The notes beneath the pieces are model-generated. The model made no database searches. It had not been told where the DNA came from and saw only the letters and a program-made list of their open reading frames with translations. A program made the position numbers and the translations under genes. 64,000 nucleotides of DNA from Liolophura sinensis (taxonomy: Eukaryota; Mollusca; Polyplacophora; Chitonida; Chitonidae): positions 2,147,001-2,211,000 of the forward strand of contig NC_088299.1 of the NCBI RefSeq assembly GCF_032854445.1. Reading direction: 5' to 3'. Positions within the stretch are counted from its first letter, which is position 1. Each line of letters opens with the position of its first letter. Shown here piece after piece: positions 26,801 to 37,941 of this stretch.

Positions 26801-27860
26801 TAAATAAGATTCATGTATTTACAGACTGATGTGAGCACTTACCTTGAGAAATTACATCTGACGATCAGCCTCCATTAGGTGAACGGAATCAGCTGATAGA
26901 AACGATATAATTACTGTCAACGCTGAAACTGTTTTAGAGCATTGCAAAGTTGCTCAGCCTTATTTTTTTTGACAGATAGACGTATTAGTACAATCTGGGA
27001 TATCCGGTATTTTGATAGCGTAACTAAGGTTTTCAACAGGGGCTGGGGGTAACATGTATGTGCATCAGAATTATTGTTGAAGAAATCAAAGGTACAACTT
27101 AACCTTTCTTGCACATTATTCCACAGCGTATAAAATATATGAAACTCGACGGACGAAAGAAATGTGAATAAGACAGTGGATATAAAGAGGCCTGAAAACG
27201 GTCCACACGCTCTTCCATATAACGCAACAAAAAGTGTCAGTGACTTTTATTCTGATTTTTAAGTGAGTAGACAATGAGAATGAGGTACCTATCACGGCAT
27301 CAAGGCGACTCTAGGCCAGGCCAGATTGATCATTGTACTCCTGAAAGCGTGAGCACCGCCCTACCAGTTTGCCTATAAGAAACATTTATAAGACTATTTT
27401 CCATTTTGATCCAACTATATCTGATTACCAGACAGAATTTTGTCTGTTCAAATAGACTGATTAGTACGCTATGTTTGCACCTTTGCTCACACTTAATATT
27501 ATAAAAACAGAAAAATAAGACATGCCTATGATATTAACGAACTATCCATCAGATATGAATGGAAAATATTTAGGTTAAGTTTGTTTTGATTTTGTTTGCA
27601 TGCTCAAACAAGATAAACCTGGGATTATGACACAGCGTACATGGAGGGCTCTATTCATCGTTCTAACCGATATTGGTTTCTGTCAATCATCAGCACAATT
27701 AATTCATTTATAATTTACATTTTAGTTATGGGTTTGAAAAAAGAAAGAGATTTCTGTTTGAAAATCTCTGCCCAAGCCACTAACATCCTTTAATGTATTT
27801 AATTAATATCTAGTCGTACTTCCAGAAACTTCCTGTTCCAGGTCTAATTCACAGCTCTTG
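23825..27860. other. 4-kb stretch with nothing recognised
   Basis: Read on both strands, I find no frame above about 80 codons, no SINE and no tandem array. A vague internal similarity is visible between 26685-26715 and 26775-26805 (GGCCATGCTAATTGACAG versus GGCCATTCTAATTGGCAG). It could be intronic or intergenic DNA. Confidence 0.5.
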
Positions 27861-27864
27861 AAAA

Positions 27865-28206
27865 CTAATCTCTAAGGGGATGTTGTTCTTCGTATGTTAT
27901 CCTTCTAAAATCTTGTCTGAGCAGAGGAGCTTCGTGCCACGTAATTCCTGGAGAAACATCAGTTGTGGGCCAATCGTATGGCGTACAGTCATCGATGCAT
28001 GTGGGAGGGCATAGGTTACACATGCGCAATTCAGGCAATTGGTCCAAGATTACCCCTGTTTCGCGAAACAGAGACAATATTGGTGCATACTTATCGCACA
28101 ATTCTCGGAATACAGAATAACGTTCTACACATGCTATCAGGGCCACAGCCCGCAATTTTACATGCTGAGATACAAATACATCCGCCTTTTGTCTGTTCCA
28201 CGTGTA
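27865..28206 (-). CDS. candidate terminal exon, cysteine-rich, unknown function
   Basis: A minus-strand frame of 113 codons runs from a good splice acceptor (pyrimidine-rich tract ending GTGTCGTAG, AG at 28207-28208) to a stop at 27865. It has no early ATG, which fits an internal or last exon rather than a whole gene. The protein contains a cluster, CNLCPPTCIDDC, then PYDWP, and has a balanced residue composition. Just upstream on the minus strand lies a strong donor, CAG/GTAAGA (28269-28277), which would give a 67-nt intron, with open sequence before it. I considered an ion-channel extracellular domain because of the CPPTC cluster, but the surrounding residues do not support that. The role is unknown, and it could also be retroelement or pseudogene sequence. 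Confidence 0.28.
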   Translation of the reverse strand, partial: YTWNRQKADVFVSQHVKLRAVALIACVERYSVFRELCDKYAPILSLFRETGVILDQLPELRMCNLCPPTCIDDCTPYDWPTTDVSPGITWHEAPLLRQDFRRITYEEQHPLRD

Positions 28207-28302
28207 CTACGACACAAAAAGGTAACAACAGGGTACACAATTTGGGACCGGCCTGGTTAGAGGCCAATCTTACCTGCGGAAATGAAATTTCAAATTTGAT
28301 GT

Positions 28303-29213
28303 TGTTACGGTATTGAAAGCAGCAACAGAAAACAGACTCAGTGACTCAATACTACAATGTAAACAATGGCTTTATATATAAAATTAGACGTACAGTTTAC
28401 AGACAGTTCAACAACAACAACATAAAACAAACATACACATCAGTATTACCGGTCTTTAAAAGTTTCCAGTTCACCTTTGCATCCCAAGGAACGTATTCCA
28501 GGAGATCCAACGTAAAGACCATGGGATAAACACACAATTCACAAATTGTCCTAGTCGGGTACTTCGCTAGGTTAGCGAACGCAGTACACAGGTTACACAG
28601 AACTGGAACAGTCAAGCCTTTGAATGACGTCACACCCGCAGAGCACAACACAGGGTAAATACAGGCATGGAGGTATAATCCACTTTAAAACGGTCACAGC
28701 TCCCGCAGAAACTCACCGTTCAGAGACGTAGAGTAATGTCACCTTGTGGCAGAACGAACGTCCTTTGCAAAACTGAAAACTTCAGTTTAGAGTCCTTGAC
28801 GACCTTGTTGGTCAGGTGAGGTCAGCGTGTTAAACAAACTACACAGTCAACGCTGTATAATCATAATAAAGATCCGAACACCAATAAACGTGACTTCCGC
28901 AGAAATTCACCTAAACCAGACATCAGTGGTACACAAACGGTGCCGGCATAAAAATCTGTCCTCCCAAATGAAACTGGCATCACCAGCTCATATCAAAATA
29001 ATGAACTCGATACGAGAGCGTCGCACACTCTCCTGGCTCCCAGTGGATGCAGCAAAAATACCTCCTCACTGCGCAGAAAACACGGCTTATATACGCTCCA
29101 GGTGGATTCAACTATTCTTAGACACAGAATTATCAGCCAATGAACAGTCAGTTAAATAAACAGAGCATTGAACAAGGTGCTTTCGGCCAGGTCCGCGCTG
29201 TACATATATAACA
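28303..29213 (-). mobile_element. candidate LTR (solo) of an LTR retrotransposon
   Basis: The segment begins TGTTACGG and ends ATATATAACA on the plus strand, giving the TGTTA...TAACA inverted ends typical of LTRs over 911 bp. Read on the minus strand, a TATA-box-like GCGTATATAAGCC lies about 120-130 bp from the start, as in a U3 promoter, and a second TATATAAAGCC lies further in. I find no second LTR, no clear primer-binding site, and no matching 4-6-bp target duplication (left GATGT, right GGGCC). A host promoter and 5' untranslated region on the minus strand would explain the TATA box equally well. Confidence 0.38.
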
Positions 29214-31212
29214 GGGCCTGTTATGCTTTCACAAAGGTCTACTTAGTCCAGTACAGAGCGGTTTTAGAAACAAACGTTGTACTACTGACCATGTGGTTAA
29301 TTTAGAAACCTCCATCAGACACTCTTTTAAATATAAAGATTATTTACTTGCCGTGTTTCTCGATATAGAAAAAGCGTACGATATGGTTTGGAGGACTGGG
29401 GTGTTAATTAAGCTGCGTAATATTGGCATTGGTGGGAAAATGTTGGGTTTTTTAAAAGATTTCCTGTCCGGACGTTTTATTAAAGTTCGAGTGGGACAGA
29501 GTTATTCTCGCATGGTTCCGGTGGAGAATGGGGTTCCCCAGGGAAGTGTCTTATCTCCCACTTTATTTAATGTAGCCATAAATGACTTACCCAATGCCAT
29601 ATCCCCTAAATTAAATTGCACGCTTTTCGCTGATGATAAATGCATGTGGTTTTGCTCTAGGTCCCTTGCCTCTTGTGTCAAGCATATTCAGCAAGGTCTA
29701 GATGATATAATGAAATGGAGCCGGGACTGGGGGTTTAAGTTTTCTTCTGTTAAAACAGAAGCTGTTGTGTTTACACGGCGCCATACTGGTAATGTTTGTC
29801 TAACCCTTAATAACTCGACGATCAAAATCTCCTCTTCTTTTAAGTATCTCGGGGTTATATTCGATAATAGGCTTACTTGGGGTAGACATATTGACTATTT
29901 GATAGCAAGATGTGATAAAGTTCTAAATTTAATGAGGTGTGTATCGGGAAAATGTTGGGGGGCTGAGAAAAAATCATTACTACTGCTATATCGCTCTCTC
30001 ATCCGTACCAAACTTGATTATTGTTGTGAAGCCTATGATTCTGCTTGCATTACGCTTAAAGAAAAATTAGATTCTGTCCAGTGCGCAGCGCTGCGGATAT
30101 GTACAGGAGGTATGCGCACCACACCACTTAACGTTCTACAGGTATTCTGTAACGAGTGGCCATTGTCTATCCGTCGGCGCCTGCGCACCCTCAAGTTCTT
30201 TTTCAGGCTCAAATGTTCGGTTAATAATGCTTCGTCTCGTTTGCTCGAACCTTCCTTTTATGACAACTTGCATGACTTAAATAGTTATGCTGGGTTACCA
30301 TTTAGTTTGAGATCAAAGAACATATCTTCGTCTTTAGATTGTGATAATGTTGCTTTGCAGTCCTCCCGTGTTCCTGATTTCCCCACATGGAATCTAGAAC
30401 CTCCCTACATTTCGACTACTCTGAACGATGATAGAAAAAAATCTGATAATCCGAATGTTTCCTTACTATGTGCTACGGAATATATACATACAAGCCTATC
30501 CCAGTACTTGCAGGTATACACTGATGCCTCCAAGTGTCCAGACAGCAACAGAGTTGGTGCAGCTTTTTGTGTCCCAGAGTTAAAATATTCCAAATCCTTT
30601 AGATTATCCAATTTTATCTCAGTATTTACAGCAGAACTTACAGCTATCATCTGTGCTCTTCAGTTTCTCCTCGACCTAAAACCTTCTAGGGCTGTTATAC
30701 TTACCGATTCTTTATCTTCCTTGCAGGCCATGTCAAATTATGTCTGGTATAATTCTTCATCACTTGTGTTTGAAATACTACATTTATGCACCGCTCTTCG
30801 TTACCAGGGCGTCTCTGTGAGTTTTGATTGGGTACCAGCTCATGTCGGTATTGTGGGAAACGAAATGGCAGACTCCCTGGCGAAGAGAGCTTCATCCTTT
30901 TTAGATATATCCATACACGTGCCCTTAAACATTAATGAAATCATGAGTCATGTCGCACCTAAGTTTGTGGATATTTGGCAGCGGCAGTGGGATGAAGCTA
31001 ATAAGGGGAGGTTTTTTCACCAGTATAATCGTTCTGTCTTGTTAAATTCGCCAATATCATTACGTTCCCGACGAGATGAAACGCTAGTTTTCCGCCTTAT
31101 TTCTGGACATGTACCTACAAATACCTATTTATTCAGAATGAATCTGCACCCATCTGGGTTATGTGATGTCCATAGCACTAGTACTGAAACTTCTTCTTCT
31201 TGTCCGAAATAA
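29214..31212 (+). CDS. LINE reverse transcriptase plus RNase H, partial
   Basis: The uninterrupted frame runs from 29212 to the stop at 31212. Residues below count from codon 29293. The first part (before 29293) reads LLSPVQSGFRNKRCTTDH, the usual RT segment upstream of motif A. Motif A is FLDIEKAYD (22-30, D24), motif B is GVPQGSVLSPTLF (80-92) and motif C is FADD (112-115); FKYLGVIFD (183-191) follows. RNase H catalytic residues are all in place: D411 (YTDAS), E448 (TAEL), D472 (LTDS) and D527 (GNEMAD), with H517. The C-terminal cysteine motif is interrupted: the stop falls right after SSSCPK, while a neighbouring frame continues with similar sequence, so a small indel ended it early. The codon at 29293 is GTG, not ATG; there is no true start because the 5' end is missing. 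It cannot move on its own. Confidence 0.88.
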
Positions 31213-31380
31213 TATACTCTTCCTTTATATACTATCCAGCTTAAAAGCATTTTCAATGACGCCAAGTTTTGGCGCGCATCGGCCCTTTCGGCCGGAAAAG
31301 CGCCAGTGCAAATCAACCCCCCCACCCCTTCACAAAGGTCCGCAGACTAACAGTACATGAAAACGTTAAATAGTCATACA
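29214..31380 (+). mobile_element. 5'-truncated LINE, I-like group with RNase H
   Basis: This is a non-LTR retrotransposon that lacks its 5' end: no ORF1, no endonuclease and no N-terminal RT fingers. The LINE frame opens at 29212 immediately beside the TAACA end of the candidate LTR. The RT is followed by an RNase H domain in the same frame, an arrangement typical of the I/Nimb/Tad-like groups. After the stop at 31212 a 3' untranslated region with CGGCCCTTTCGGCCGG (31279-31294) continues to about 31380. No poly-A or simple-repeat tail or target duplication was found, so the exact 3' end is uncertain. Confidence 0.8.
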
Positions 31381-32045
31381 TAACAATGTGGAATCAGATA
31401 TTTGGCATGCAGTTGAAAAAAACAACCTTTTATAACGGATGGTCATCATATTAAAATTACAGCAAAAAAAATTTTAAATTTACAGCACAGATCAAAGGTT
31501 TATAGATTGGGAACAAGTCCCAAAATTGTATCCTATTTTTTTACGAAAACGGCACTTTTTCTGTTTACTGATAGGAACTTTGTGTCAGTCAGTGTAGACC
31601 GACGTTGAAGTGGTTTCCTTGAAGGATTAGGTCAATATATATACAGGTTATCACTATCACATAATTTGAGCCACAGGTGTGAATAAGGGACAAGGATGCT
31701 AAAATAAAACAAAAACACAAGACAAATTACACGATCAATATCCAGTTTGCAGTTAACTTGATCTTAAACTGTGTGGTTTGCGCATCTGCAATATGAAGCC
31801 ATTCCATCCGTCATTTTTACACACTGTATACATACATAACGGCGGCGTGATTTTATATGTAACATGGTTCCGTGCACGCTTTTATTCTAAACACTGTATC
31901 CTGATGGTAATTATTATTAATAATTGGAAGATAAAATTACCACTGGCGCAGTTGTTAATAGGATAGAGATTTGACTATGTCAGCAATATTAAAACAAAGT
32001 AAAAACTAAATTTTTGAGGTTCACATAATATTTAAAGAATTTGAA
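31381..32045. other. no gene seen
   Basis: AT-rich DNA between the LINE and a membrane-protein-like fragment. Nothing is recognised. Confidence 0.5.
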
Positions 32046-32527
32046 ATGGCTGATATCTCCAAAATGATTGAACATCATGCACGAGAATCTGTATGCAACT
32101 TTATTTGTTTATTGACTTCTTTTCTGCTTGTCATCGTTTTCAACATTCTCTTTTTACTGCCAGTATATTTATACCGCTGCGTAAATGGAACGTCATTCCG
32201 AAGACACTCCAAAAAACATGAAAAGTTCATTACTAGACGATCGTGGTAGGGTTTCAAAATGTACTACCGTAGAGTTTCGTTACCTGGGCGTAGTAACTAC
32301 ACACCCACAGGGACATCACCTGATAAAAAATAATGAAAATGAAAAAAACTGGCCGAAAACAATGATTGTTACACGTCCGTACGAAGAAGCTGTGATAGAC
32401 GGAGTACCCGACATGGAACATCGATTTTTGACAATTTACAGACGAACTTTTCAGATGTGATTGAGGTGGAAGACAAAATGTCTTTAGCGAACGTTAGACT
32501 GCGCAAAGAGCCACAAGAGGGTCGATG
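32046..32527 (+). pseudogene. frame-broken single-pass membrane-protein-like fragment
   Basis: An ATG in good context (GAAATGG) starts MADISKMIEHHARES. A hydrophobic helix of about 24 residues follows (around FICLLTSFLLVIVFN and LFLLPVYLY), then a basic stretch (RRHSKKHEK), and the frame stops at 32249. A second frame (32185-32460) stays open through charged, protein-like sequence (TRPYEEAVIDGVPDMEH). A third gives DVIEVEDKMSLANVRLRKEP and stops at 32527. Two frameshifts could link a TM anchor to a soluble tail. I recognise no family. The start MADI[S/A]K also occurs at 36738 and 41642 in the duplicated units. Alternatives are a short uncharacterised exon or chance. Confidence 0.25.
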
Positions 32528-32529
32528 AC

Positions 32530-34900
32530 CACTTATTGTTGTGATGATTCCACAGTTATAGAGAACCAGGGATTCTGCATATTCCCTCCCCAAGACTGAG
32601 TTTGTACTCGCGCCGCATATAACCTATAGTGATAGAAAGAAAAGTGCCTTCAACCGTTTACTGCACCTCGCTCTCGGCTTTCAGTTAAGCACAGAAAAAA
32701 CAGTTTGAGCTTCAAAGACCTGACACCTACTTTTCTCTATACCGGGTGAGCAAAATTAGCGCCTGGGACATTGCAGAGGCGTTATCCAGCAGCGTATAAT
32801 GGAACAGATAATTACCAACCTATAATGGGAATATCTATTTACTACACCTGACACGGAACAAAGGCGAAGGTTTAATTTAGTGAGAAAACCGAAACCCGTG
32901 TGTCATCACGGATTAGCACATGACATCTTCTACAAGACAGCCTAAGGAATAATCAATTAAGATCCTCCCATATCGAATCTGAAGATGAGTAACTCTTGTG
33001 AATAGCGCTCGCACAGGTTAACATAGGCACCAAATAATGTACTGTCCCAAGGAGAATCCCACGTGCTGAAACCGGGGCTTGAACATTATGAAATTTTATA
33101 CTTCACTTTTCTCAGTCATAAAGCGTTGTTTGATGTGTAGCATCCCGTCTATAATAATACATGACGGTTAGACTGATTCCTGTTTTTTGCTGACATGAAT
33201 ACTGCTGACGATGTTTCTACTGGGACTGGGACGATTACAGAGCAGCCAGATGTTTAAGTTATCTGCGTTCACAAACCTGCTTATTTTTCCCAAAAGGTAC
33301 TGGTACTGGTGCAAAAGCAATACATATGCTTTTAAGTGCTTTCGTCACGATGGTCATTATAGGCACACATTGCTACTCCAAGGACTCTCTTAAAACTAGT
33401 GTTACATTTAACACTATAAAGATCAAGACGAGCACTTATAAGAGTTATCTGGCCACTTTTATACATGTTTTAACTCTCTTCAAACTTCATTAAAAGTTTG
33501 TTAATCAACATCTTTAAACCAACCCTTTAAATACAGTTAAAAAATCTAACACTTTTAATGCAGTTGGAATATAAAAACTTTCGAAGAATATTGAAACATT
33601 AACACTTAACAAAACTAGTCCGATGCATGTAACTCTTATCAGTGCATTTACTCCTCGTGATCTTTACAGTTTTAAACGTTACACTGAAGTTTTAAGAGAG
33701 GAGTGTTATCGAATTCTTGAGATTAGGTCTAATCAAAATTCCTTTTTCTTATTTTCATATGCTTGGTTACAATCTCGTGTTTTTTGCGGATGTGGTCTTT
33801 GTCTGACATAATGTATATCTTATCGTATAAATAAATTTAAAAAAATACATAAATAAATCAATAAATTAACCAATCAAGAGAGAACATTAACAGTTAAAGT
33901 GCAAACCTGTGGCTTAACTTCCTCGTGCTTCCAATATATTCGCTATATTTAAAAAAATAAAAATGTTCAGCAGAAGATCTTCGATCTTCGTATGACACTT
34001 CTACCTATAAAGAGCGTTTAATGTTTCAAGGCAGTCCTTGAGCGACATGAAATAACGACAATCTCATTTCTGTCCACCTTTAAATCAAGGTTCAAGAATG
34101 TGTCCTGTTACGTTAGTTTGAAGGCCGTGTACGTGCGACAATGAAATAAGCACCCACAAATCGACTTGCCCTGGAGTGACTTATACAGGTCGGGTCACGG
34201 AACAGTTGGAACTGCGCTTCACCTCATTGTCCAAATATAGCCTATGCTATTGTGTGTCGTCCTCATTATCTTCTGACAGTCGGTTGGTTTGGCACTCTGA
34301 TAGAGGCATGGCTGGTATGAGCAGCTGCCCGTGGCCTAATGAAGGGGCACACGGCATCTCACAAAAACCACCCTCCTACTTAACCTTATCGTTGCTTTCC
34401 AGCATAAATGACAGCCTTACAAATTACACTCCAAAAAGCTCCCTAACATTCAGGGAATTAAATTGTCATCACCACATATTTTTTTCTCAACGCTACCAAG
34501 GCTTTCATTTTTTTTCATTTATTTTTCACATAGCCCCACGGTCCTTTTTGAATTTAACAAGCGAAATACTGGATAGTAAACCGTCTTTTAGTTTACAACA
34601 TATAGATTTTTTACCTACACTTGCATAATGATGACTCGAGTCAAAGCAAAACAGAACATTATACCCTTTCATTGCATGACGCCTCGCCCAGTATGAAGAT
34701 TATTGACACCATATATTTTCGTATCTCATCGCTGAGTAACAATGTAACTAACATTATGAACGCTATATATACCCAAGAAATCTTCACGTGTATGATATCG
34801 GTTATTTATATTGCCGGGTTAAGCCACCGATCCCTGACAAGTAACTATAGAACTTTCCCTTACATATATAGCACACCTTCTTAGACGAAGACAAACAAAA
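32530..34900. other. non-coding, nothing recognised
   Basis: The longest frame, 150 codons at 34176-34628, starts with GTG and is serine- and phenylalanine-rich without a domain. I do not call it. A weak AT-rich tandem character appears at 33830-33870. Confidence 0.45.
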
Positions 34901-34904
34901 AACG

Positions 34905-34990
34905 GTGAGAACAGGGCACCTACAAATTCTCTGTCCATCATGGGGTTTGAACCCGGGTTCCCTATGAAACCGTTAGTGCTGGATGAAGTG
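34905..34990 (-). repeat. possible tRNA-derived SINE head
   Basis: GGGGTTTGAACCCGGGTTCC (34930-34949) is the complement of a box B (GGTTCAAACCCC), and tRNA-like sequence (AACCGTTAGTGCTGG) follows on the box A side. Neither a clean box A nor a known SINE body is visible. Confidence 0.35.
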
Positions 34991-35008
34991 AAAAGTTTGA
35001 GTACGGAA

Positions 35009-35346
35009 TGTAAGCAGTGATGAGGGGAATGGTAATACTGATTACAGAAGGTAAGTAACCATGAGTGATGAAGGGAATGGTAATTGTGATTACAGAAGGT
35101 AAGCAGCCATAAGTGATGAGGGAAATGAAAAGTGTGATTACAGAAGGTAAGTAGCCATCAGTGATGAAGGGAATGGTAATTGTGATTACAGAAGGTAAGT
35201 AGACATCGGTGATGAGGGAAATGAGAAGTGTGATTACAGAAGGTTTGCAGCCATCAGTGATGAGGGGAATGGTAATTGTGGTTACAGAAGGTAAGCAGCC
35301 ATCGGTGATGAGGGGAATGGTATTTGTGGTTACAGAAGGTAATGTA
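35009..35346. repeat. 48-bp tandem repeat, 7 copies, each with a donor-like motif
   Basis: GTGATGA marks units at 35017, 35065, 35113, 35161, 35209, 35257 and 35305, exactly 48 bp apart every time. Each unit contains ATTACAGAAGGT or GTTACAGAAGGT. Three units read AAGGTAAGT, a strong 5' splice-site consensus, and others read AAGGTAAGC or decayed forms. One frame of the unit is nearly open, but TAA or TAG codons in several units rule out a coding array. It sits just upstream of duplication unit A. Confidence 0.95.
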
Positions 35347-35376
35347 ACTTTAATTTAGCTTGATGTTGTCTTTTCT

Positions 35377-35465
35377 TTCAAGATATAAGTGTTCTTCAGT
35401 CAGCTGGTGGCCATGACGATGTTTTCAAGACATAAGTGTTCTTTGAAATAGCTGGTGGCCATGCC
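35377..35465. repeat. 47-bp duplication at the edge of unit A
   Basis: TTCAAGATATAAGTGTTCTT and GCTGGTGGCCATGA are repeated 47 bp later as TTCAAGACATAAGTGTTCTT and GCTGGTGGCCATGC. The second copy is the one that continues into unit A. Confidence 0.85.
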
Positions 35466-36786
35466 GCTAAAGTCGGTTCGTCGAAATTTAGCACGTTCAT
35501 TTACACCATGTTAATTGTTGAAGTTGTACGACTAATAATACTGGTATTACTCCGTGTATTTAAACAGCCCTATATCAAGTTCATGAAACATGTCTTTATT
35601 ACCTATTTTAGAAAACAATATCTTTATTTTTGTTCAATTGCTTTTGTTTTGCGCGAAAAATGAGACGATATTAAATCCATTAATTATGACCTACCCTACT
35701 GCCCCGGTACCAATGGTGTCCTTTTTCAAGGTTTCGTGGCGACTGCTTTTGTTTAATGTCTTTCTGGCGATTTGTGGGCCTAATAAGCTTTACGGGGGGG
35801 GGGGGGGTCATATCTCCTCGAGATACACCAGCCACCAATATAGACTTGTCTACCGGTGTCAAGAGACCAAGTCGGCATAACAAACCAGACGACAGGCGAG
35901 GTGCTACGGCCATGGAATAAACTATTGCTTCCATAATCATTTTGCCCGGACCAGAACAGTCAAAATGTCACCTGATTTGATTTGCTATCGACTTCAAGAG
36001 AGCCCAAAACGACGGCGTGAAGACAGAATCCATTTGTTAGAGCTAACTTGTAGTGGAGGTATGAGACAATTCGGTACAACATGATCTCCACGTTAGGGCT
36101 AATTGAAGGAAGTCGGACCTAGCACTTGAACTCGTCTGCATTTACTTGTCTCTCAAAACTGATCTTGACCTACTCTATCATTACGCCATCTTCTCTGGGT
36201 CTACTAGATGCAGAATTGCCCCGGCCTGCCCCCACTGTCACGCATGTCTGGATGGTGCCAACAACACATGTAATTAACCTTCTATCCAGCCTTCTATCGT
36301 CAACGCCTTTAACCACGCGAAAGCTGCCGAGAAGAATCCGTTTTTCCCGGAATGGGCAAGTGTTTCATTAAAAGGAAGGTATGATCAGTCATACGATTAT
36401 TGGGGAGGGGTATAATTATCCACAAACTCTATTATCGAGTTCTACAGATGTACTAAGATAACATTTTCTGTATTAAGTTAAAACATTATGTTCCCTACAT
36501 ACATATCTGCCGTAAAAAGACGCACCTAATGACTCCTCGTTGTCATATGACTTAACGCTATAAGGTACCAAGTGAAAACCCGAGCATACATACATGCCGA
36601 TATTACATACACATGTATAGCTCTTCTGCAAGCCAACATGTATTGCTTTGTGGCGTGTTGTCCATCTATACATCAAATCAAGCAAGATGGTATTTAATAT
36701 TAATACTTGACTCAGTCAAATAAATTGATCTCTTCAAATGGCTGATATCGCCAAGTATTCCAAGAAATACATCTTTTATCTTCTGG

Positions 36787-36896
36787 AAGGTCTCTCAGCA
36801 ACCTGCGGATGGTCGTGGGTTTCCCCCGGGCTCAGCCCGGTTTCTTCCCACCATAATGTTGGCCGCCGTCGTATAAGTGAAATATTCTTGAGAACG
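36787..36896 (+). mobile_element. V-SINE-like SINE piece present only in unit A
   Basis: CAGCAACCTGCGGATGGTCG, CGGTTTCTTCCCACCATAAT and CGTATAAGTGAAATATTCTT form a core piece lacking both ends. In unit B the corresponding place (41674-41700) runs without it from CTTTTATCT to GGTTGTCTTAAGGCA. It interrupts the frame starting MADIAK at 36738. Confidence 0.85.
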
Positions 36897-37312
36897 TAGG
36901 TTGTCTTAAGGCAGTCCTTTATTTGGCTGACTCTTATGAGCAGCTGAGTGGATGTAGCTCTGGATGTCATAATGTAGAGTCCTAATCCATAATATTAATC
37001 CCAAGAAATAAAATACTTGGCAAAAATAATCACCAGTCTGCATACTATATTGACAAATTTCTCTTCATATCTGCTTTCCGGTCTTCTAATTACAAGCCAA
37101 ACTATTGTTTACTATTTTCAGTGTCTTGTCATTGCCAATCGGCCAACAATTCAATAAAATTCTCTCCGCTTATCTTCTGCCCATGCCTGTGCATTAAATG
37201 CTTTTCCTTAACTCAATCTGTAACGGAATCTTAGTGTACAACCGCTGTGTTATTGAGTAGACACTGGGGAAATGTGGTAAAGAGTAAGCCGGTTTAGCCC
37301 ATGAGGTCGTTT

Positions 37313-37561
37313 TCAGGCAGAGAGCATCAGCTGGAGAAATCTACTCGATACTAATTCTGTGAACTTGTCTGGTGTAATTATACCTGGTACTAAAGCTGCT
37401 AGCAAAGCCGAATAATCGACGTCAAAGATATTAAATATGCGGTCAAAATTCAGAGAAGGTGTTTCTGAACTTACGATGGAAAGGGTTTTTATATGAATAA
37501 TGATGGATGTAAGACCAATGACGCATGTCATATTGAACAGTACAATTGCAATCTGCTTCAT
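37313..37561 (-). CDS. candidate small exon with signal-peptide-like start
   Basis: On the minus strand, an ATG at 37561 in a fair context (GAAATGA) begins MKQIAIVLFNMTCVIG, then a hydrophobic run resembling a signal peptide or anchor. A strong donor (ATC/GTAAGT, GT at 37473-37474) would end a 29-codon first exon. Reading straight on gives a frame that stops at 37313. The sister place in unit B (about 42290-42420) has GTACGT at the donor but a stop in the hydrophobic segment, so B is broken. I recognise no family. It could be a first exon of an unnamed gene, or a relic. Confidence 0.25.
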   Translation of the reverse strand: MKQIAIVLFNMTCVIGLTSIIIHIKTLSIVSSETPSLNFDRIFNIFDVDYSALLAALVPGIITPDKFTELVSSRFLQLMLSA

Positions 37562-37879
37562 TTCGCTATATGCCTCCAATGTGTTAAATTTATTACGAAT
37601 TTAATATTTGGGATCTTTTTTCCGTTGTGAAGAGCCACATGCCTCATGCCATTCATGCCATTGTAAGTAGCATTACCATGAACGTCTTGTTTTCTCCGGT
37701 AAATAACGATTCAGTTAGATGTTTGTATTGAGCTTTGAGATGATGCAAACTTTTTAAAATGTTCTCCCAACAGACATGTCGTGAATAGTGCCAGGTAGCG
37801 TATATGTGAGACAACTAAATCTGTTATTTGTGATTCGTGTATAACACCACTGGCTTCTCTTGTACCACGTCACCAGGTG

Positions 37880-37941
37880 TCATCACGTCGGTATGCGCTT
37901 ACAACTGCCTCCTGCGAGAAGTCAAACTTGTTCATGTGGTA
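37880..37941 (+). other. candidate exon block conserved between units A and B
   Basis: The stretch lies between an acceptor-like CTTGTACCACGTCACCAG (ending 37876) and a donor-like GTG/GTAAGT (37938-37946). It encodes AYNCLLREVKLVH in one frame. In unit B the same residues lie inside a longer open frame (42951-43238) with hydrophobic ends, and 34 bases are identical. Function is unknown. Confidence 0.3.

Noticed and set aside
27865-28155. DEG/ENaC-type channel fragment suggested by CPPTC
   Set aside because: The remaining residues and cysteine spacing do not fit what I know of that family, so it is left as unknown.
34176-34628. 150-codon plus frame
   Set aside because: It starts with GTG, is compositionally simple (Ser/Phe/His-rich), has no domain and no splice support.
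35017-35346. Coding repeat protein (48 is a multiple of three)
   Set aside because: The one nearly open frame meets TAA or TAG in several units.
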